Origin: Pararhizobium_B sp963838155
Lineage (GTDB): Bacteria > Pseudomonadota > Alphaproteobacteria > Rhizobiales > Rhizobiaceae
Direction of reading: 5' to 3'
NCBI GenBank assembly: GCA_963838155.1
Contig: CAWIQE010000031.1
Coordinates: forward strand, 1 to 64,000
Length of the DNA stretch: 64,000 nt
The translations under genes and the position numbers were made by a program. The notes beneath the pieces were generated by a model. The model worked only from the letters and a program-made list of their open reading frames with translations, had not been told where the DNA came from and did no database searches. Within the stretch, counting starts at the first letter, position 1; each line of letters opens with the position of its first letter. Shown piece after piece: positions 40,201 through 50,056 of the stretch.

Positions 40201-40258
40201 GCCGCATTCTCCTTCGGGCAATACAAGACCCGCCCCATGCGGCGGTTTTGCGGTGCGA

Positions 40259-41596
40259 TCAGCCGGCCCGGGCCGCCGTCCCGCCGTCCCCCGAAGCGGA
40301 AAGCTCCGCCGGCCGGTCGCCGCCATAGGCCCAGTCGAGCAGCTCCACCGTGTGCAGGATCGGAATGTCCGTGCCCCGGGCGATCTGCGCGATGCAGCCG
40401 ATATTGCCGGTGGCGATCGCCTGCGCGCCCGTCCGCTCGATGTTGCCCGCCTTGCGCGCCAGAAGCCGCGCCGCGATCTCGGGCTGCATGATGTTGTAGG
40501 TGCCGGCCGACCCGCAGCACAGATGCCCCTCGGCGGGCTCCCGCACCTCGAACCCCGCCGCCTCGAGCAGCGCCTTCGGCTCGCGCACGATACGCTGCCC
40601 GTGCTGCATCGAGCAGGCCGAATGATAGGCGACGGAGAGCCCGGACGGCGTCGCCGGTGCCGGCAGGTCGAGCCGCGCCAGATATTCCGTCACGTCGGCG
40701 GCGAGCGCCGAGACCCTCTTCGCCTTCTCGGCATAGGCCGGGTCGCCCCGCAGCATGAAGCCGTAGTCCTTGATCGTCGTGCCGCAGCCCGACGCGGTGA
40801 TGACGATGGCGTCGAGGCCGCCGCCCTCGATCTCGCGCGTCCAGGCGTCGACGTTGCGCCGCGCGGCGTCGAGCGCCTCCGCCTCGCGGCCCATGTGGTG
40901 GACGAGCGACCCGCAGCAGCCCTCGCCCTGCGCCACCACCGTCTCGATGCCGAGCCGGTTGAGGAGCGCGATGGTGCGCTCGTTGATGCCGGGCCTCAGC
41001 ACCGGCTGGGCGCAGCCGGTGAGGATCGCCACGCGCCCGCGGCGCTCTCCCGCCGCGGCCCGCACCCCCGGATCCTCCGCCCGCGAGCGCGGCGGAACCG
41101 CCGCCGGCGCGAGGTCGAGCATCGCCGCGAGCGGCCTGAGCGGCCGGATCGCCCTGAAGAGCGGAGCGAGGGGCCGTCCGAGGCGGGCCGCCGAAAGGGC
41201 CAGGCGGAAGCGCCCCCGATGGGGCAGCACCGCCGCCAGAAGCGCGCGCAGCATGCGGTCCACAGGCGGGCGGCGGTAGGTCTTCTCGATATGGGCGCGG
41301 GCGTGGTCGACGAGGTGCATGTAGTTGACGCCCGACGGGCAGGTCGTCATGCAGGCCAGGCACGACAGGCAGCGGTCGATGTGGGTGACGATTTGCTCGT
41401 CCGCCGGCCGGTCGTTCTCCAGCATGTCCTTGATCAGGTAGATGCGCCCGCGCGGGCTGTCGAGCTCGTTGCCGAGCGTCACATAGGTCGGGCAGGTGGC
41501 CGTGCAGAAGCCGCAATGCACGCATTTGCGCAGGATCGTCTCCGATTCCGCCACCTGCGGGTCGGCGAGCTGTTCGGGCGTGAAGCTGGTTTGCAT
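40259..41596 (-). CDS. glcF: Glycolate oxidase iron-sulfur subunit GlcF
   Basis: 445 residues. Two N-terminal [4Fe-4S] motifs (CVHCGFCTATCPTY and CLSCLACMTTCPSG) are followed by two CCG domains (AQGEGCCGSLVHHMG and GHLCCGSAGTYN). It passes electrons from the GlcD/GlcE flavin subunits to the quinone pool when glycolate is oxidised to glyoxylate. Confidence 0.93.
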   Translation of the reverse strand: MQTSFTPEQLADPQVAESETILRKCVHCGFCTATCPTYVTLGNELDSPRGRIYLIKDMLENDRPADEQIVTHIDRCLSCLACMTTCPSGVNYMHLVDHARAHIEKTYRRPPVDRMLRALLAAVLPHRGRFRLALSAARLGRPLAPLFRAIRPLRPLAAMLDLAPAAVPPRSRAEDPGVRAAAGERRGRVAILTGCAQPVLRPGINERTIALLNRLGIETVVAQGEGCCGSLVHHMGREAEALDAARRNVDAWTREIEGGGLDAIVITASGCGTTIKDYGFMLRGDPAYAEKAKRVSALAADVTEYLARLDLPAPATPSGLSVAYHSACSMQHGQRIVREPKALLEAAGFEVREPAEGHLCCGSAGTYNIMQPEIAARLLARKAGNIERTGAQAIATGNIGCIAQIARGTDIPILHTVELLDWAYGGDRPAELSASGDGGTAARAG

Positions 41597-41649
41597 GGGT
41601 CAGAAGGATCCGGGTCCGGCATCGTCGGGAAGGGGCGGGAGGGTCCGCG

Positions 41650-42033
41650 TCACAGGAGCCACGTCTCGGGCCGGGCGATCGGCTCGTTGCGGCTCGCCGC
41701 CTGCAGCCCCTTGATGCTCCGGGCGATCGCCCAGACCATCAGCGCGAAGAAGAGCAGGATGCCGATCCCCACCAGCACCAGCAGCGCCGAGACGAGCCCG
41801 TAGAGGAGGCCGATCCAGAAGGTGCGGATCTGGTAGGTATAGTGCGACTGCAGCCATGGCTCGGCGCGGCCGCGGTTGAGATAGGCGAAGACCACGCCGA
41901 CGATGGCGGTGATCCCGACGAGGAAGCTCGCGATGTAGAGCCCGTAGACGAGCTTCACGTTCAGGTCGCTCGGCTCGAGCCAGGCACTGCCGGCCCTCCC
42001 CTGCGAGGGCCGCCCGCTCCGGTCTTCCTCCAT
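41650..42033 (-). CDS. Small polytopic membrane protein (DUF4870/Tic20-like)
   Basis: 127 residues with three or four membrane helices (about 27-50, 68-88 and 88-108) and the motif RAEPWLQSHYTYQIRTFWIG, which I associate with DUF4870-type membrane proteins. Function unknown. It sits between glcE and glcF on the same strand with short gaps, so it is probably co-transcribed. Confidence 0.75.
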   Translation of the reverse strand: MEEDRSGRPSQGRAGSAWLEPSDLNVKLVYGLYIASFLVGITAIVGVVFAYLNRGRAEPWLQSHYTYQIRTFWIGLLYGLVSALLVLVGIGILLFFALMVWAIARSIKGLQAASRNEPIARPETWLL

Positions 42034-42074
42034 TGCCCTTCCTCCTCTTGCGCCGGCGCCTCACGCCGGCTCCC

Positions 42075-43326
42075 TCAGATATCGGCCGACATCCGGCCCG
42101 GATTGAGAACCGCGCCGGGATCGAACTGCTGCTTGAGCCGCTTCGCCAGCGCATGGAGCGGCGCCGCCTGCGGCTGGAACACCGGGACCGCCGCGCGCAG
42201 GCCGGGGTCGGCGCGCACCAGCGTGGCGTGCCCGCCGCCGAGCCGGACGAGCGCCGCCCGCACCAGCTCCGCTTCCGGATCGCCTTCCATCCGCATCCAG
42301 ACGAGCCCGCCCTGCCAGTCGTAGAAGGCGTCGACGCCGGCATGCATCCGCAGCGCGGCGACCAGGAGGTGGCCGGCGCCGGGCGCGGTCGAGACGCGCC
42401 ACACGGGCCGGTCCGTGCCGTCGGCATAGGGCGCGACGTCCCGGATCTCCCGCCAGAGCCGGGCCGAGGCGTCCGCATCGAGGCGGTCCACCGACGCGGC
42501 CGCGGAAGAGCCGGGCGAGCTGTTCGCCGCGCGCCGCCACCGAGGGCGCGAACCCGTCGACCCGCAGCACCGTCGCCGGGCCGGGAAAGGCCCCGCCGGC
42601 CACGTGCCGGCGCACCGTCTCCGGCAGGTGCGCGGCGGCCGACACCTCCGCGCTCGATCCCATCGCCGCGGCCATCGCCTCCGCCGCCTCGGCCTCGTCC
42701 AGCCCGCCGAGGACGACCGTCTCCTCGGTCTCCGGCCGCGGCAGCACCTTGAAGGTGAGTTCCGTCGCCACCGCCAGCGTGCCCCAGGAGCCGGCGAGCC
42801 CCTTCGACAGGTCGTAGCCGGTGACGTTCTTGACCACGCGCCCGCCCGACTTGACGATGTCGGCCCGCCCCGTCACGGCCCGGATGCCGAGCACGTGGTC
42901 GCGCGCCGCCCCCATCTTCAGGCGGCGCGGGCCGGACAGGTTCGTCGCGAAGAGACCGCCGAGCGTGCCCCGCCCGGCCGCCCCGCCGAGAAGCGGCCCG
43001 TAGTCCATCGGCTCGAACGCGAATTCCTGCCCGTTCTCCGCAAGCAGCGCGCGAAGCTCGGAAAGCGGCGTGCCGGCCTTCGCCGAGAGCACCAGCTCCT
43101 CCGGTTCGTAGAGCGTCACGCCGGACAGGTCCGCAAGGTCCAGCGTCAGCGCCGTCTGCACCGGGCGGCCCATCGCGCCCTTCGAGCCGTGGCCGCGCAC
43201 CGCAAGGGCCGTTTCCTCCGACACCGCCCACGCCACGGCCTCGCGCACCTCTTCCTCCGTCCGCGGGCGGAAGACGTCCTGGCCGACTGCCTGGGGGCCT
43301 GTTGCGGGGTCTGCTGCGTCGGGCAT
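42075..43326 (-). CDS. glcE: Glycolate oxidase FAD-binding subunit GlcE (one apparent frameshift)
   Basis: About 417 residues after joining. The FAD_binding_4 domain has LAVRGHGSKGAMG, VTLYEPEELVLSAKAGTPL and GYDLSKGLAGSWGTLAVATELTFKV. The frame changes near 42505 from LFRGR to AASVDRLDADASARLWREI, and the proper C-terminus (FDPGAVLNPGRM) follows in the new frame. The shift is in a CGCGGCCGCG run. With glcD and glcF it forms the glycolate oxidase complex. Confidence 0.88.
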
Positions 43327-43336
43327 CGCCGGGCCC

Positions 43337-44833
43337 CTAGAACCGCGGGATTTCGGGAAACGGCACCTGGCCGCGGTGGATGTGCATGCGGCCCATCTCG
43401 GCGCAGCGCCTGAGCTGCGGGAAGACCTTGCCCGGATTGAGCAGGTGCTTGTCGTCGAAGGCGCACTTCACCCGCATCTGCTGGTCGAGGTCCGTCTCGT
43501 TGAACATCACCGGCATCAGGTCGCGCTTCTCGACGCCCACCCCGTGCTCGCCGGTCAGCACGCCGCCGACCTCGACGCAGAGCTTGAGGATGTCGGCGCC
43601 GAACGCCTCCGCGCGCTCCAGCTCGCCCGGCTCGTTGGCGTCGTAGAGGATGAGCGGATGGAGGTTCCCGTCGCCGGCGTGGAAGACGTTGGCGACCCTG
43701 AGGCCGTAGGTCTCGGACATGGCGCGCATGCCGGCGAGCACCCGCGGCAGTTCCTTGCGCGGGATCGTGCCGTCCATGCAGTAATAGTCCGGCGAGATGC
43801 GCCCGACCGCCGGGAACGCCGCCTTGCGCCCCGCCCAGAAGGTCAGCCGCTCGCCGTCGTCGCGCGAGACGCGGCAGGTCGACGAGTTGTTCCGGCCGGC
43901 GATCTCCCTGACGATGGCGATGAGATGGTCCACCTCCTCCGCGCAGCCGTCGAGCTCGACGATCAGCAGCGCCTCCACGTCGAGCGGATAGCCCGCATGC
44001 ACGAAGTCCTCCGCCGCCCGGATCGCCGGCCGGTCCATCATCTCCATGCCGCCCGGCACGATTCCGGCGCCGATGATGTCGGCCACGCACTGGCCCGCTT
44101 CCTCGCTCGACGGGAAGCCGACCAGCAGCGCCCTCGCCGTCTCGGGCTTCTTCAGGATGCGCACCGTCACCTCGGTGACGACGCCGAGCAGCCCCTCCGA
44201 CCCGGTCATGAGGGCCAGGAAATCGTAGCCCTCGCTGTCGAGATGCATGCCGCCGAGGCGGACGACGTCGCCGTTGATCAGCACCATTTCGAGGCCGAGG
44301 ACATTGTTGGTCGTCAGGCCGTATTTGAGGCAGTGCACGCCGCCGGAATTCTCCGCCACGTTGCCGCCGATCGAACAGGCGATCTGGGACGACGGGTCCG
44401 GCGCGTAGTAGAATCCCCGGCCGGACACGGCATCGGTGATGCCGAGATTGGTCACCCCCGGCTGCACCCGGACGGCGCGGTTAGGATAGTCGATCTCCAG
44501 CACCCGGTTGAAGCGCGACAGGACGAGGAGCACCGCGTCCTCGAGCGGAAGCGCTCCGCCCGACAGCGACGTTCCGGACCCCCGCGGCACGACGCGGATG
44601 TCGTGATCGTGGCAGTATTTCAGGATCCGGCTCACCTGCTCGACCGTCTCCGGGAGCACGACGACGAGAGGCAGCTGCCGGTAGGCGGTCAGCCCGTCGC
44701 TCTCGAACGCCCGCATCTCGTTGGCGGCGTCGACGACGCCCTCGCCGGGAACGATGTCCCTGAGGTCCGAGACGATCCGGGCCCGTTTCTCGAGCGTGGC
44801 CGGTTCCGGCCGGGGCATGGTCGGCGACGTCAT
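43337..44833 (-). CDS. glcD: Glycolate oxidase catalytic subunit GlcD
   Basis: 498 residues. The FAD-binding domain contains VVPRGSGTSLSGGALP and ACSIGGNVAENSGGVHCLKYG; the C-terminal FAD-oxidase domain contains VFHAGDGNLHPLILYD and TGEHGVGVEKRDLM. It oxidises glycolate (or D-lactate-like 2-hydroxyacids) with electrons passing to GlcF. First gene of the leftward glc operon, divergent from a LysR gene 181 bp away. Confidence 0.95.
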   Translation of the reverse strand: MTSPTMPRPEPATLEKRARIVSDLRDIVPGEGVVDAANEMRAFESDGLTAYRQLPLVVVLPETVEQVSRILKYCHDHDIRVVPRGSGTSLSGGALPLEDAVLLVLSRFNRVLEIDYPNRAVRVQPGVTNLGITDAVSGRGFYYAPDPSSQIACSIGGNVAENSGGVHCLKYGLTTNNVLGLEMVLINGDVVRLGGMHLDSEGYDFLALMTGSEGLLGVVTEVTVRILKKPETARALLVGFPSSEEAGQCVADIIGAGIVPGGMEMMDRPAIRAAEDFVHAGYPLDVEALLIVELDGCAEEVDHLIAIVREIAGRNNSSTCRVSRDDGERLTFWAGRKAAFPAVGRISPDYYCMDGTIPRKELPRVLAGMRAMSETYGLRVANVFHAGDGNLHPLILYDANEPGELERAEAFGADILKLCVEVGGVLTGEHGVGVEKRDLMPVMFNETDLDQQMRVKCAFDDKHLLNPGKVFPQLRRCAEMGRMHIHRGQVPFPEIPRF

Positions 44834-45014
44834 GGCGCTCCCTGAACTGGTCTTGTTTTCTTACCGGTCCTGCCGGATCATGCCTACCATATTCAATCAT
44901 TCGTGCAAACGGCACAAGCCGGGGAACTTTCCGCCCCCGGACCGCCTTCCCGGACGTCCGGGAGCCGATGTGATCCGCCCCGCGGCGGCGGTCGTATACG
45001 GACCGAAGGAGTGT

Positions 45015-45968
45015 ATGCGATGCGAACCCGCCATGCATAATTTCGGAGATGCGGAGATCTTCGCCAGCGTCGTGTCGGCCGGCAGCATGTCGGCGGCCGG
45101 CCGCGAGCTCGGCCTGTCGCCGGCCGTCGTGTCGAAACGGCTGCGCCGGCTCGAGGACCGGCTGGGAACCCGGCTGCTGCAGCGCACGACGCGCCAGATA
45201 TCGCTGACGGAGGCCGGCCAGGGCTATTACGAGCGCGTCGTGGCGATCCTGGCGGGCATCGAGGAGGCGGAGGCCTTCGTCACGCGCCGGTCGGAACTCG
45301 CGCGCGGCACGCTCAAGGTCTCCGCGCCGACCTCCTTCGGGCGCATGCACATCGCCCCGCACATCAACGCCTTCATGGAGGCCAATCCCGACCTCTCCAT
45401 CAATCTCGTGCTCAGCGACGAATTCGTCGACATCGTCGGCGACGGCTTCGACATCGCGGTGCGGATCGCCGAACTCTCCGATTCGAGCCTCGTCGCCCGC
45501 AAGCTGGCGCCCGTCCACCGCATCCTCTGCGCCGCGCCCTCCTACCTGCGCGCGCACGGCGAACCGCGCACGATGGAGGACCTGTCCCGCCATGTCTGCC
45601 TGCCCGCCCACAACGGCGAAAGCTGGCGGCTGGAAGGCCCGGACGGCCCCTTCACCCACCGCCCGCACGGCCCGTTGCAGACCAATTCGAGCGAAGTGAT
45701 CCGCGAATGCGTCATCGGCGGCGTCGGCATCGCGCTGCGCTCCACCTGGGACGTCGGCGAGGAGCTCTCGGCCGGCCGGCTGGTGCGCGTCCTGCCGCAA
45801 TACGAAGGCTCGCGCAACGTCGCCATCCACGCCCTCTATGCCAGCCGCCGCTTCCTGCCCGCCAAGGTCCGCGTCTTCATCGACTATCTCGCCGACCTCT
45901 ACGGGCCGTCCCCCTACTGGGACCGCACCCCCGCGGCCGAACGGCCCGTCCTCAGCGCGACGCCCTGA
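45015..45968 (+). CDS. LysR-family transcriptional regulator divergent from glcD
   Basis: About 317 residues. The N-terminal winged helix (ASVVSAGSMSAAGRELGLSPAVVSKRLRRLEDRLGTRLL) is followed by a periplasmic-binding-like effector domain. It is transcribed away from glcDEF, and divergent LysR proteins usually control their neighbour, so glycolate-responsive control of glc is likely. ATG 45015 is close to AAGGAG; ATG 45033 (MHNFGDAE) is an alternative start. Confidence 0.87.
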   Translation: MRCEPAMHNFGDAEIFASVVSAGSMSAAGRELGLSPAVVSKRLRRLEDRLGTRLLQRTTRQISLTEAGQGYYERVVAILAGIEEAEAFVTRRSELARGTLKVSAPTSFGRMHIAPHINAFMEANPDLSINLVLSDEFVDIVGDGFDIAVRIAELSDSSLVARKLAPVHRILCAAPSYLRAHGEPRTMEDLSRHVCLPAHNGESWRLEGPDGPFTHRPHGPLQTNSSEVIRECVIGGVGIALRSTWDVGEELSAGRLVRVLPQYEGSRNVAIHALYASRRFLPAKVRVFIDYLADLYGPSPYWDRTPAAERPVLSATP

Positions 45969-46060
45969 GCCGGCGCGCGGGCGGGATCGGAGCGACCGGA
46001 CAAGAATGTTGACCGCCCTATCGCCCGGTTGCTAGGGTTCCGTCACCAACGGGTGGTTCC

Positions 46061-46885
46061 ATGGACGCAGACATCTACGCGCGGGTCGATCACGGTCGGA
46101 CCTCGGACGAAGTCGTTTCTCAGATCGAGGCTCTGATCCTGGAGGGCATCCTCCGGGTCGGCGACCGGCTGCCGGGCGAACGCGAGCTGGCGCGCCGGAT
46201 GGAGGTCTCGCGCCCGATCCTGCGCGAGGCGCTGAAGGCGCTGGAGACACGCGGGCTGCTGGTCACGCGGGCCGGCGGCGGCACCCATGTGGCGGACGTG
46301 ATCGGACAGCTCTTCCCGCCGCCGATCGGCGAGCTGATTTCGAGGCACCGCAAGGCGACGCTCGACTACCTGGAATATCGCCGCGAGATCGAAGGCGTGA
46401 CCGCGGCCTTCGCCGCCTGCCGGGCGACCGGCGCCGACCGCAACCTCCTGACGCGCACGGTCGAGGCGATGCGCGCCGCGCACCGGCGCGGCGACTTCCG
46501 CGAGGAGGCCGCGCTCGACGTCGAGTTCCACGGCGCCGTCGGCGAGTGCGCCCACAACATCGTGCTCCTGCACACGCTGAGGTCCTGCTACCGGCTCCTG
46601 AGCGAGGGGGTGTTCTTCAACCGCTCGCTGCTCTACGCCTTTGCCGGCGCGCGCGAGAAGCTGCTCGCCCAGCACGTCGCCATCTACGATTCGATCATGC
46701 GCGGCGATGCCGCCGGCGCACGCGAGGCCTCCGAGACCCACATCGACTTCGTCGCCGCCTCCATCCAGGAAGTGGAGCGGTCGAGCGACTGGGAGCGTGT
46801 CTCGCGCCTGCGTCTCAAGCAGCGAAGCCTCGGCAACGGGCCGGGCCGTCAGATGAAAGCCAGGAACGCGGAGGCCGTGAAGTGA
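46061..46885 (+). CDS. GntR/FadR-family regulator of lutABC
   Basis: 274 residues. An N-terminal GntR winged helix (SDEVVSQIEALILEGILRVGDRLPGERELARRMEVSRPILREALKALETRGLL) is followed by an all-helical FCD effector domain (about 95-240). It is the first gene of the lut operon and overlaps lutA by 4 bp, as for LutR/LldR-type lactate regulators. ACCA-N5-TGGT at 46045-46057, just before its ATG, resembles FadR-subfamily half sites and may be its operator. Confidence 0.87.
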   Translation: MDADIYARVDHGRTSDEVVSQIEALILEGILRVGDRLPGERELARRMEVSRPILREALKALETRGLLVTRAGGGTHVADVIGQLFPPPIGELISRHRKATLDYLEYRREIEGVTAAFAACRATGADRNLLTRTVEAMRAAHRRGDFREEAALDVEFHGAVGECAHNIVLLHTLRSCYRLLSEGVFFNRSLLYAFAGAREKLLAQHVAIYDSIMRGDAAGAREASETHIDFVAASIQEVERSSDWERVSRLRLKQRSLGNGPGRQMKARNAEAVK

Positions 46886-47691
46886 GTGATGTCGTGAACG
46901 CAGGGGAGCCCGCACCGGCCGGGGACGCCCGCCCGCCCGCCGTGGGCCTCTTCGCCACCTGCCTGGTCGATCTCTTCCGCCCGAGCGTCGGCTTCGCCGC
47001 CGTCAAGCTCCTCGAGGACGCCGGCTGCCGGGTCGAGGTGCCGATGGCCCAGACCTGCTGCGGGCAGCCCGCCTACAATTCCGGCGACCGGGGCGACACG
47101 CGCGCCATCGCCCGGCAGGTGATCGAGACCTTCGAGCGTTTCGACTACGTCGTCGTTCCCTCCGGTTCCTGCGGCGCGATGCTGAAGAAGCACTATCCCG
47201 GCCTGTTTTCCGGCGACGGCGCGTGGGAGGGGCGGGCGCGGCGCTTTTCGGAGAAGGTCTTCGAGCTCGTCTCCTTCCTGACCGACGTGATGGGCGTGTC
47301 CTCGCTCGACGTCCGGCTCGAGGGCACCGTCACCTATCACGATTCCTGCTCGGGCCTGCGCGAGCTCGGCGTGCGCGACCAGCCCCGGCGGCTCCTTAAG
47401 TCGATCGGCGGGCTGGAGATCAGGGAACTCGGCGACGCCGAGGTGTGCTGCGGCTTCGGCGGCACCTTCTGCGTCAAGTATCCCGAGATTTCCAACCGGA
47501 TCGTGGGAAAGAAGACGAAGAACATCGCCGCGGCCGGCGCCGACATGCTGCTGGCCGGCGACATGGGCTGCCTCATGAACATGGCGGGCAAGCTCCGCCG
47601 CGAGGGCTCGGCCGTCGAGGTCAGGCACGTGGCCGAAGTGCTGGCCGGCATGACCGACAGGCCGGCGATCGCCGGCAGCGGAAAGGAATAG
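46882..47691 (+). CDS. lutA: L-lactate oxidation protein LutA (CCG-domain)
   Basis: 269 residues from a GTG overlapping the regulator stop. Two cysteine-rich CCG domains are present (MAQTCCGQPAYNSGD with VPSGSCGAML, and VCCGFGGTFCVKYPEIS with GDMGCLMNM). LutA, LutB and LutC together oxidise L-lactate to pyruvate through iron-sulfur centres. Confidence 0.92.
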   Translation: MSDVVNAGEPAPAGDARPPAVGLFATCLVDLFRPSVGFAAVKLLEDAGCRVEVPMAQTCCGQPAYNSGDRGDTRAIARQVIETFERFDYVVVPSGSCGAMLKKHYPGLFSGDGAWEGRARRFSEKVFELVSFLTDVMGVSSLDVRLEGTVTYHDSCSGLRELGVRDQPRRLLKSIGGLEIRELGDAEVCCGFGGTFCVKYPEISNRIVGKKTKNIAAAGADMLLAGDMGCLMNMAGKLRREGSAVEVRHVAEVLAGMTDRPAIAGSGKE

Positions 47692-47698
47692 GACCTTG

Positions 47699-49138
47699 GT
47701 GGAACTGACAGCCGACCGCTTCAAGGAAAACGCGGCCGAAGCGCTCGCCGACGCCCACATCCAGCGCGCCATGCGCAACGTCGAGACCGGCTTCATCGAC
47801 AAGCGGGTGAAGGCGGTGAACGACCTGCCCGAATTCGACGCGCTTCGCGACAGCGCCCGCGACATCAAGAACCACACCCTCGACCATCTCGACCTCTATC
47901 TCGAGGCCTACGAGAAGAAGGTGACGGCCGCCGGCGGCCACGTGCACTGGGCCGAGAACGCCGAGCAGGCGCGCAGCATCATCCTGGAGATCTGCCGGCA
48001 GGCCGGCGCGCGCACCGTCACCAAGGGCAAGTCGATGATCTCCGAGGAGATCGGGCTCAACGAATTCCTCTCCGAGAACGACATCACCCCGGTGGAAACG
48101 GACCTCGGCGAGTACATCATCCAGCTGCGCGGCGAGCATCCGAGCCACATCATCGCGCCCGCCGTCCACCTCAACAAGGACCAGGTGGAGGAAGACTTCC
48201 GCCGCGTCCACACCCAGTTCGACCCCGGCCGCGACCTGAACGAGCCGGTCTCGCTGCTGGCCGAAGCGCGCCAGGTGCTCCGCCAGAAATATTTCGAGGC
48301 CGACGTCGGCATCACCGGCGCCAATTTCCTCGTCGCCGAGACCGGAAGCTCGGTGATCGTGACCAACGAGGGAAACGGAGACCTGACGCAGACGCTCGGC
48401 AAGGTGCACATCGTCATCGCCTCCCTCGAGAAGATCGTCCCGACGCTGGAGGATACGGCGCAGATCCTGCGCGTGCTGGCGCGCTCGGCCACCGGCCAGG
48501 ACATGTCCGTCTACACCACCGTCTCCACCGGCCCGCGCCGCCCCGAGGACCCGGACGGACCGGACGCCTACCACGTCGTGCTTCTCGACAACGGCCGCTC
48601 CTCGATGCTGGGCACCGAGTACCAGGAGATGCTCCGCTGCATCCGCTGCGGCGCCTGCATGAACCACTGCCCCGTCTACCACGCCGTGGGCGGCCACGCC
48701 TACGGCTCGGTCTATCCGGGCCCGATGGGCGCGGTGCTGACGCCCTCGCTCAACGGGATAGACAAGGCCGGCCACCTGCCCAACGCCTCGACCTTCTGCG
48801 GCCGCTGCGAAGAGGTGTGCCCGATGCGCATTCCGCTGCCGAAGATGATGCGTCACTGGCGCGAGCAGGAATTCGAGCGGCATCTCGAGCCCGCCGCCGC
48901 ACGCTACGGCCTCGGCATATGGGCCTTCTTCGCCCGGCGTCCCGCCCTCTATCGCCGTGCCGTCCGGCTCGCCATGCCGCTGCTGGCCAGGTTCGGCGGA
49001 GCGAGGCATCGGCTCGGCTTCCTGCCGCTCGCCGGCGGCTGGACGCGCCATCGCGACCTTCCCGCGCCGGAGGGACGGACCTTCCTCGACGCATGGGCCG
49101 CCCGGGAAAGGACCGCTCGCAAGGGGGCCGCCCGATGA
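47699..49138 (+). CDS. lutB: L-lactate oxidation iron-sulfur protein LutB
   Basis: About 479 residues from GTG 47699 (TTG 47696 possible). The N-terminal LUD domain (VTKGKSMISEEIGLNEFL...GANFLVAETGSSVIVTNEGN) is followed by two [4Fe-4S] motifs, CIRCGACMNHCPVY and CGRCEEVCPM, and a C-terminal DUF3390-type region. Normal length. It overlaps lutC. Confidence 0.94.
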   Translation: MELTADRFKENAAEALADAHIQRAMRNVETGFIDKRVKAVNDLPEFDALRDSARDIKNHTLDHLDLYLEAYEKKVTAAGGHVHWAENAEQARSIILEICRQAGARTVTKGKSMISEEIGLNEFLSENDITPVETDLGEYIIQLRGEHPSHIIAPAVHLNKDQVEEDFRRVHTQFDPGRDLNEPVSLLAEARQVLRQKYFEADVGITGANFLVAETGSSVIVTNEGNGDLTQTLGKVHIVIASLEKIVPTLEDTAQILRVLARSATGQDMSVYTTVSTGPRRPEDPDGPDAYHVVLLDNGRSSMLGTEYQEMLRCIRCGACMNHCPVYHAVGGHAYGSVYPGPMGAVLTPSLNGIDKAGHLPNASTFCGRCEEVCPMRIPLPKMMRHWREQEFERHLEPAAARYGLGIWAFFARRPALYRRAVRLAMPLLARFGGARHRLGFLPLAGGWTRHRDLPAPEGRTFLDAWAARERTARKGAAR

Positions 49139-49809
49139 GCGCCCGCGACACCATCCTCGCCAAGGTGCGCCGCTCGCTGAAGGCGGAGGAAAGGCCGGGG
49201 CGCGCGGACGCCGTCGCAAGCCGGCTCGCGACCCATCCGCAGGGCGTCGTCCCGGCACGCGGCAGGCTTGCGCAGCCCGAGCGCCTGGCGCTTTTCGAGA
49301 GGCAGGCCGTCAAGGCGAACGCCACGGTCGCGCGCATCGCCGGCTACGACGACCTTCCGGATGCCGTCGCAGGCTACCTGCGCGAGAAGAACCTCGCGTC
49401 GACCGTGCGCATGGGCGGCGATCCACGGCTCGCCCGCGCGCCATGGGACCGGCAGGCGACGCTCGAGATCGCCCGCGGGGCAAGCGACGGCACCGACGAC
49501 GCCGGCGTCAGCCATGCGCTGGGCGCCGTCGCGGAGACCGGGACGCTGGCGCTCGCCAGCGGCCCCGACAACCCGACGACGGTCAATTTCCTGCCGGAGC
49601 ACCACATCGTGGTCGTGGCGGCGGACGACGTCTGCGGGGATCTCGAGGCGGTCTGGCAGAAGCTGCGGGCGACGCGCGGCGACGGCTCCATGCCGCGCAC
49701 CGTCAATCTCGTCACCGGCCCTTCGCGGTCGGGCGACATCGAACAGGTCCTCCTGCTCGGGGCGCACGGGCCGCGGGCGCTGCACATCGTCGTCGTGGAG
49801 AATGCCTGA
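49135..49809 (+). CDS. lutC: L-lactate oxidation protein LutC (LUD domain)
   Basis: 224 residues. The LUD/YkgG domain shows GVSHALGAVAETGTLALASG and LPEHHIVVVAADDV. Start and preceding stop overlap (ATGA), showing translational coupling with lutB. Last gene of the lactate operon; a fragment of RIME-like module I follows at 49811. Confidence 0.92.
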   Translation: MSARDTILAKVRRSLKAEERPGRADAVASRLATHPQGVVPARGRLAQPERLALFERQAVKANATVARIAGYDDLPDAVAGYLREKNLASTVRMGGDPRLARAPWDRQATLEIARGASDGTDDAGVSHALGAVAETGTLALASGPDNPTTVNFLPEHHIVVVAADDVCGDLEAVWQKLRATRGDGSMPRTVNLVTGPSRSGDIEQVLLLGAHGPRALHIVVVENA

Positions 49810-49846
49810 AGCGCTTCCAGGAAAAGAGGCTCCAAGGCGGCACGCG

Positions 49847-50056
49847 TCAGTGCGTGCAGTTGTCCGCGCTGCCGATGCAGGTGCCGAGATGGTTGAACAC
49901 GTTCGACAGGCTGCCGCCGACGCTGGAAACGCCGAAGAGCATCGCGACGGAGATGAGCGAGACGATCAGGCCGTACTCGACCGCGGTCGCGCCCTTCCGG
50001 TCCCCGCCGAGACGGAGGAAGCATTGCGCCATGCGGTCGATCAGGTCGATCATCAT
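49847..50056 (-). CDS. flp: Orphan Flp-type pilin precursor
   Basis: 69 residues from ATG 50056 (GGAGA upstream). The leader ends at G22 in RKGATAVEYGLIVSLISVAM, giving Glu and Tyr at +5 and +6 of the mature pilin, then a hydrophobic helix. The C-terminus has two cysteines (GTCIGSADNC). It is convergent with lutC and has no assembly genes beside it, so it is the third Flp-like pilin in the window and the second orphan. Confidence 0.88.
   Translation of the reverse strand: MMIDLIDRMAQCFLRLGGDRKGATAVEYGLIVSLISVAMLFGVSSVGGSLSNVFNHLGTCIGSADNCTH

Noticed and set aside
44903..44919. A half-match to the TGTGCCGT box (ACGGCACA) between glcD and the LysR gene
   Set aside because: Only one half-site fits (the other half lacks the TGT) and no -10 element lies at 20 bp; a chance match is likely.
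49811..49833. A separate repeat copy after lutC
   Set aside because: Only the first 16 or so bases of module I are present; it is a remnant and not listed as its own element.
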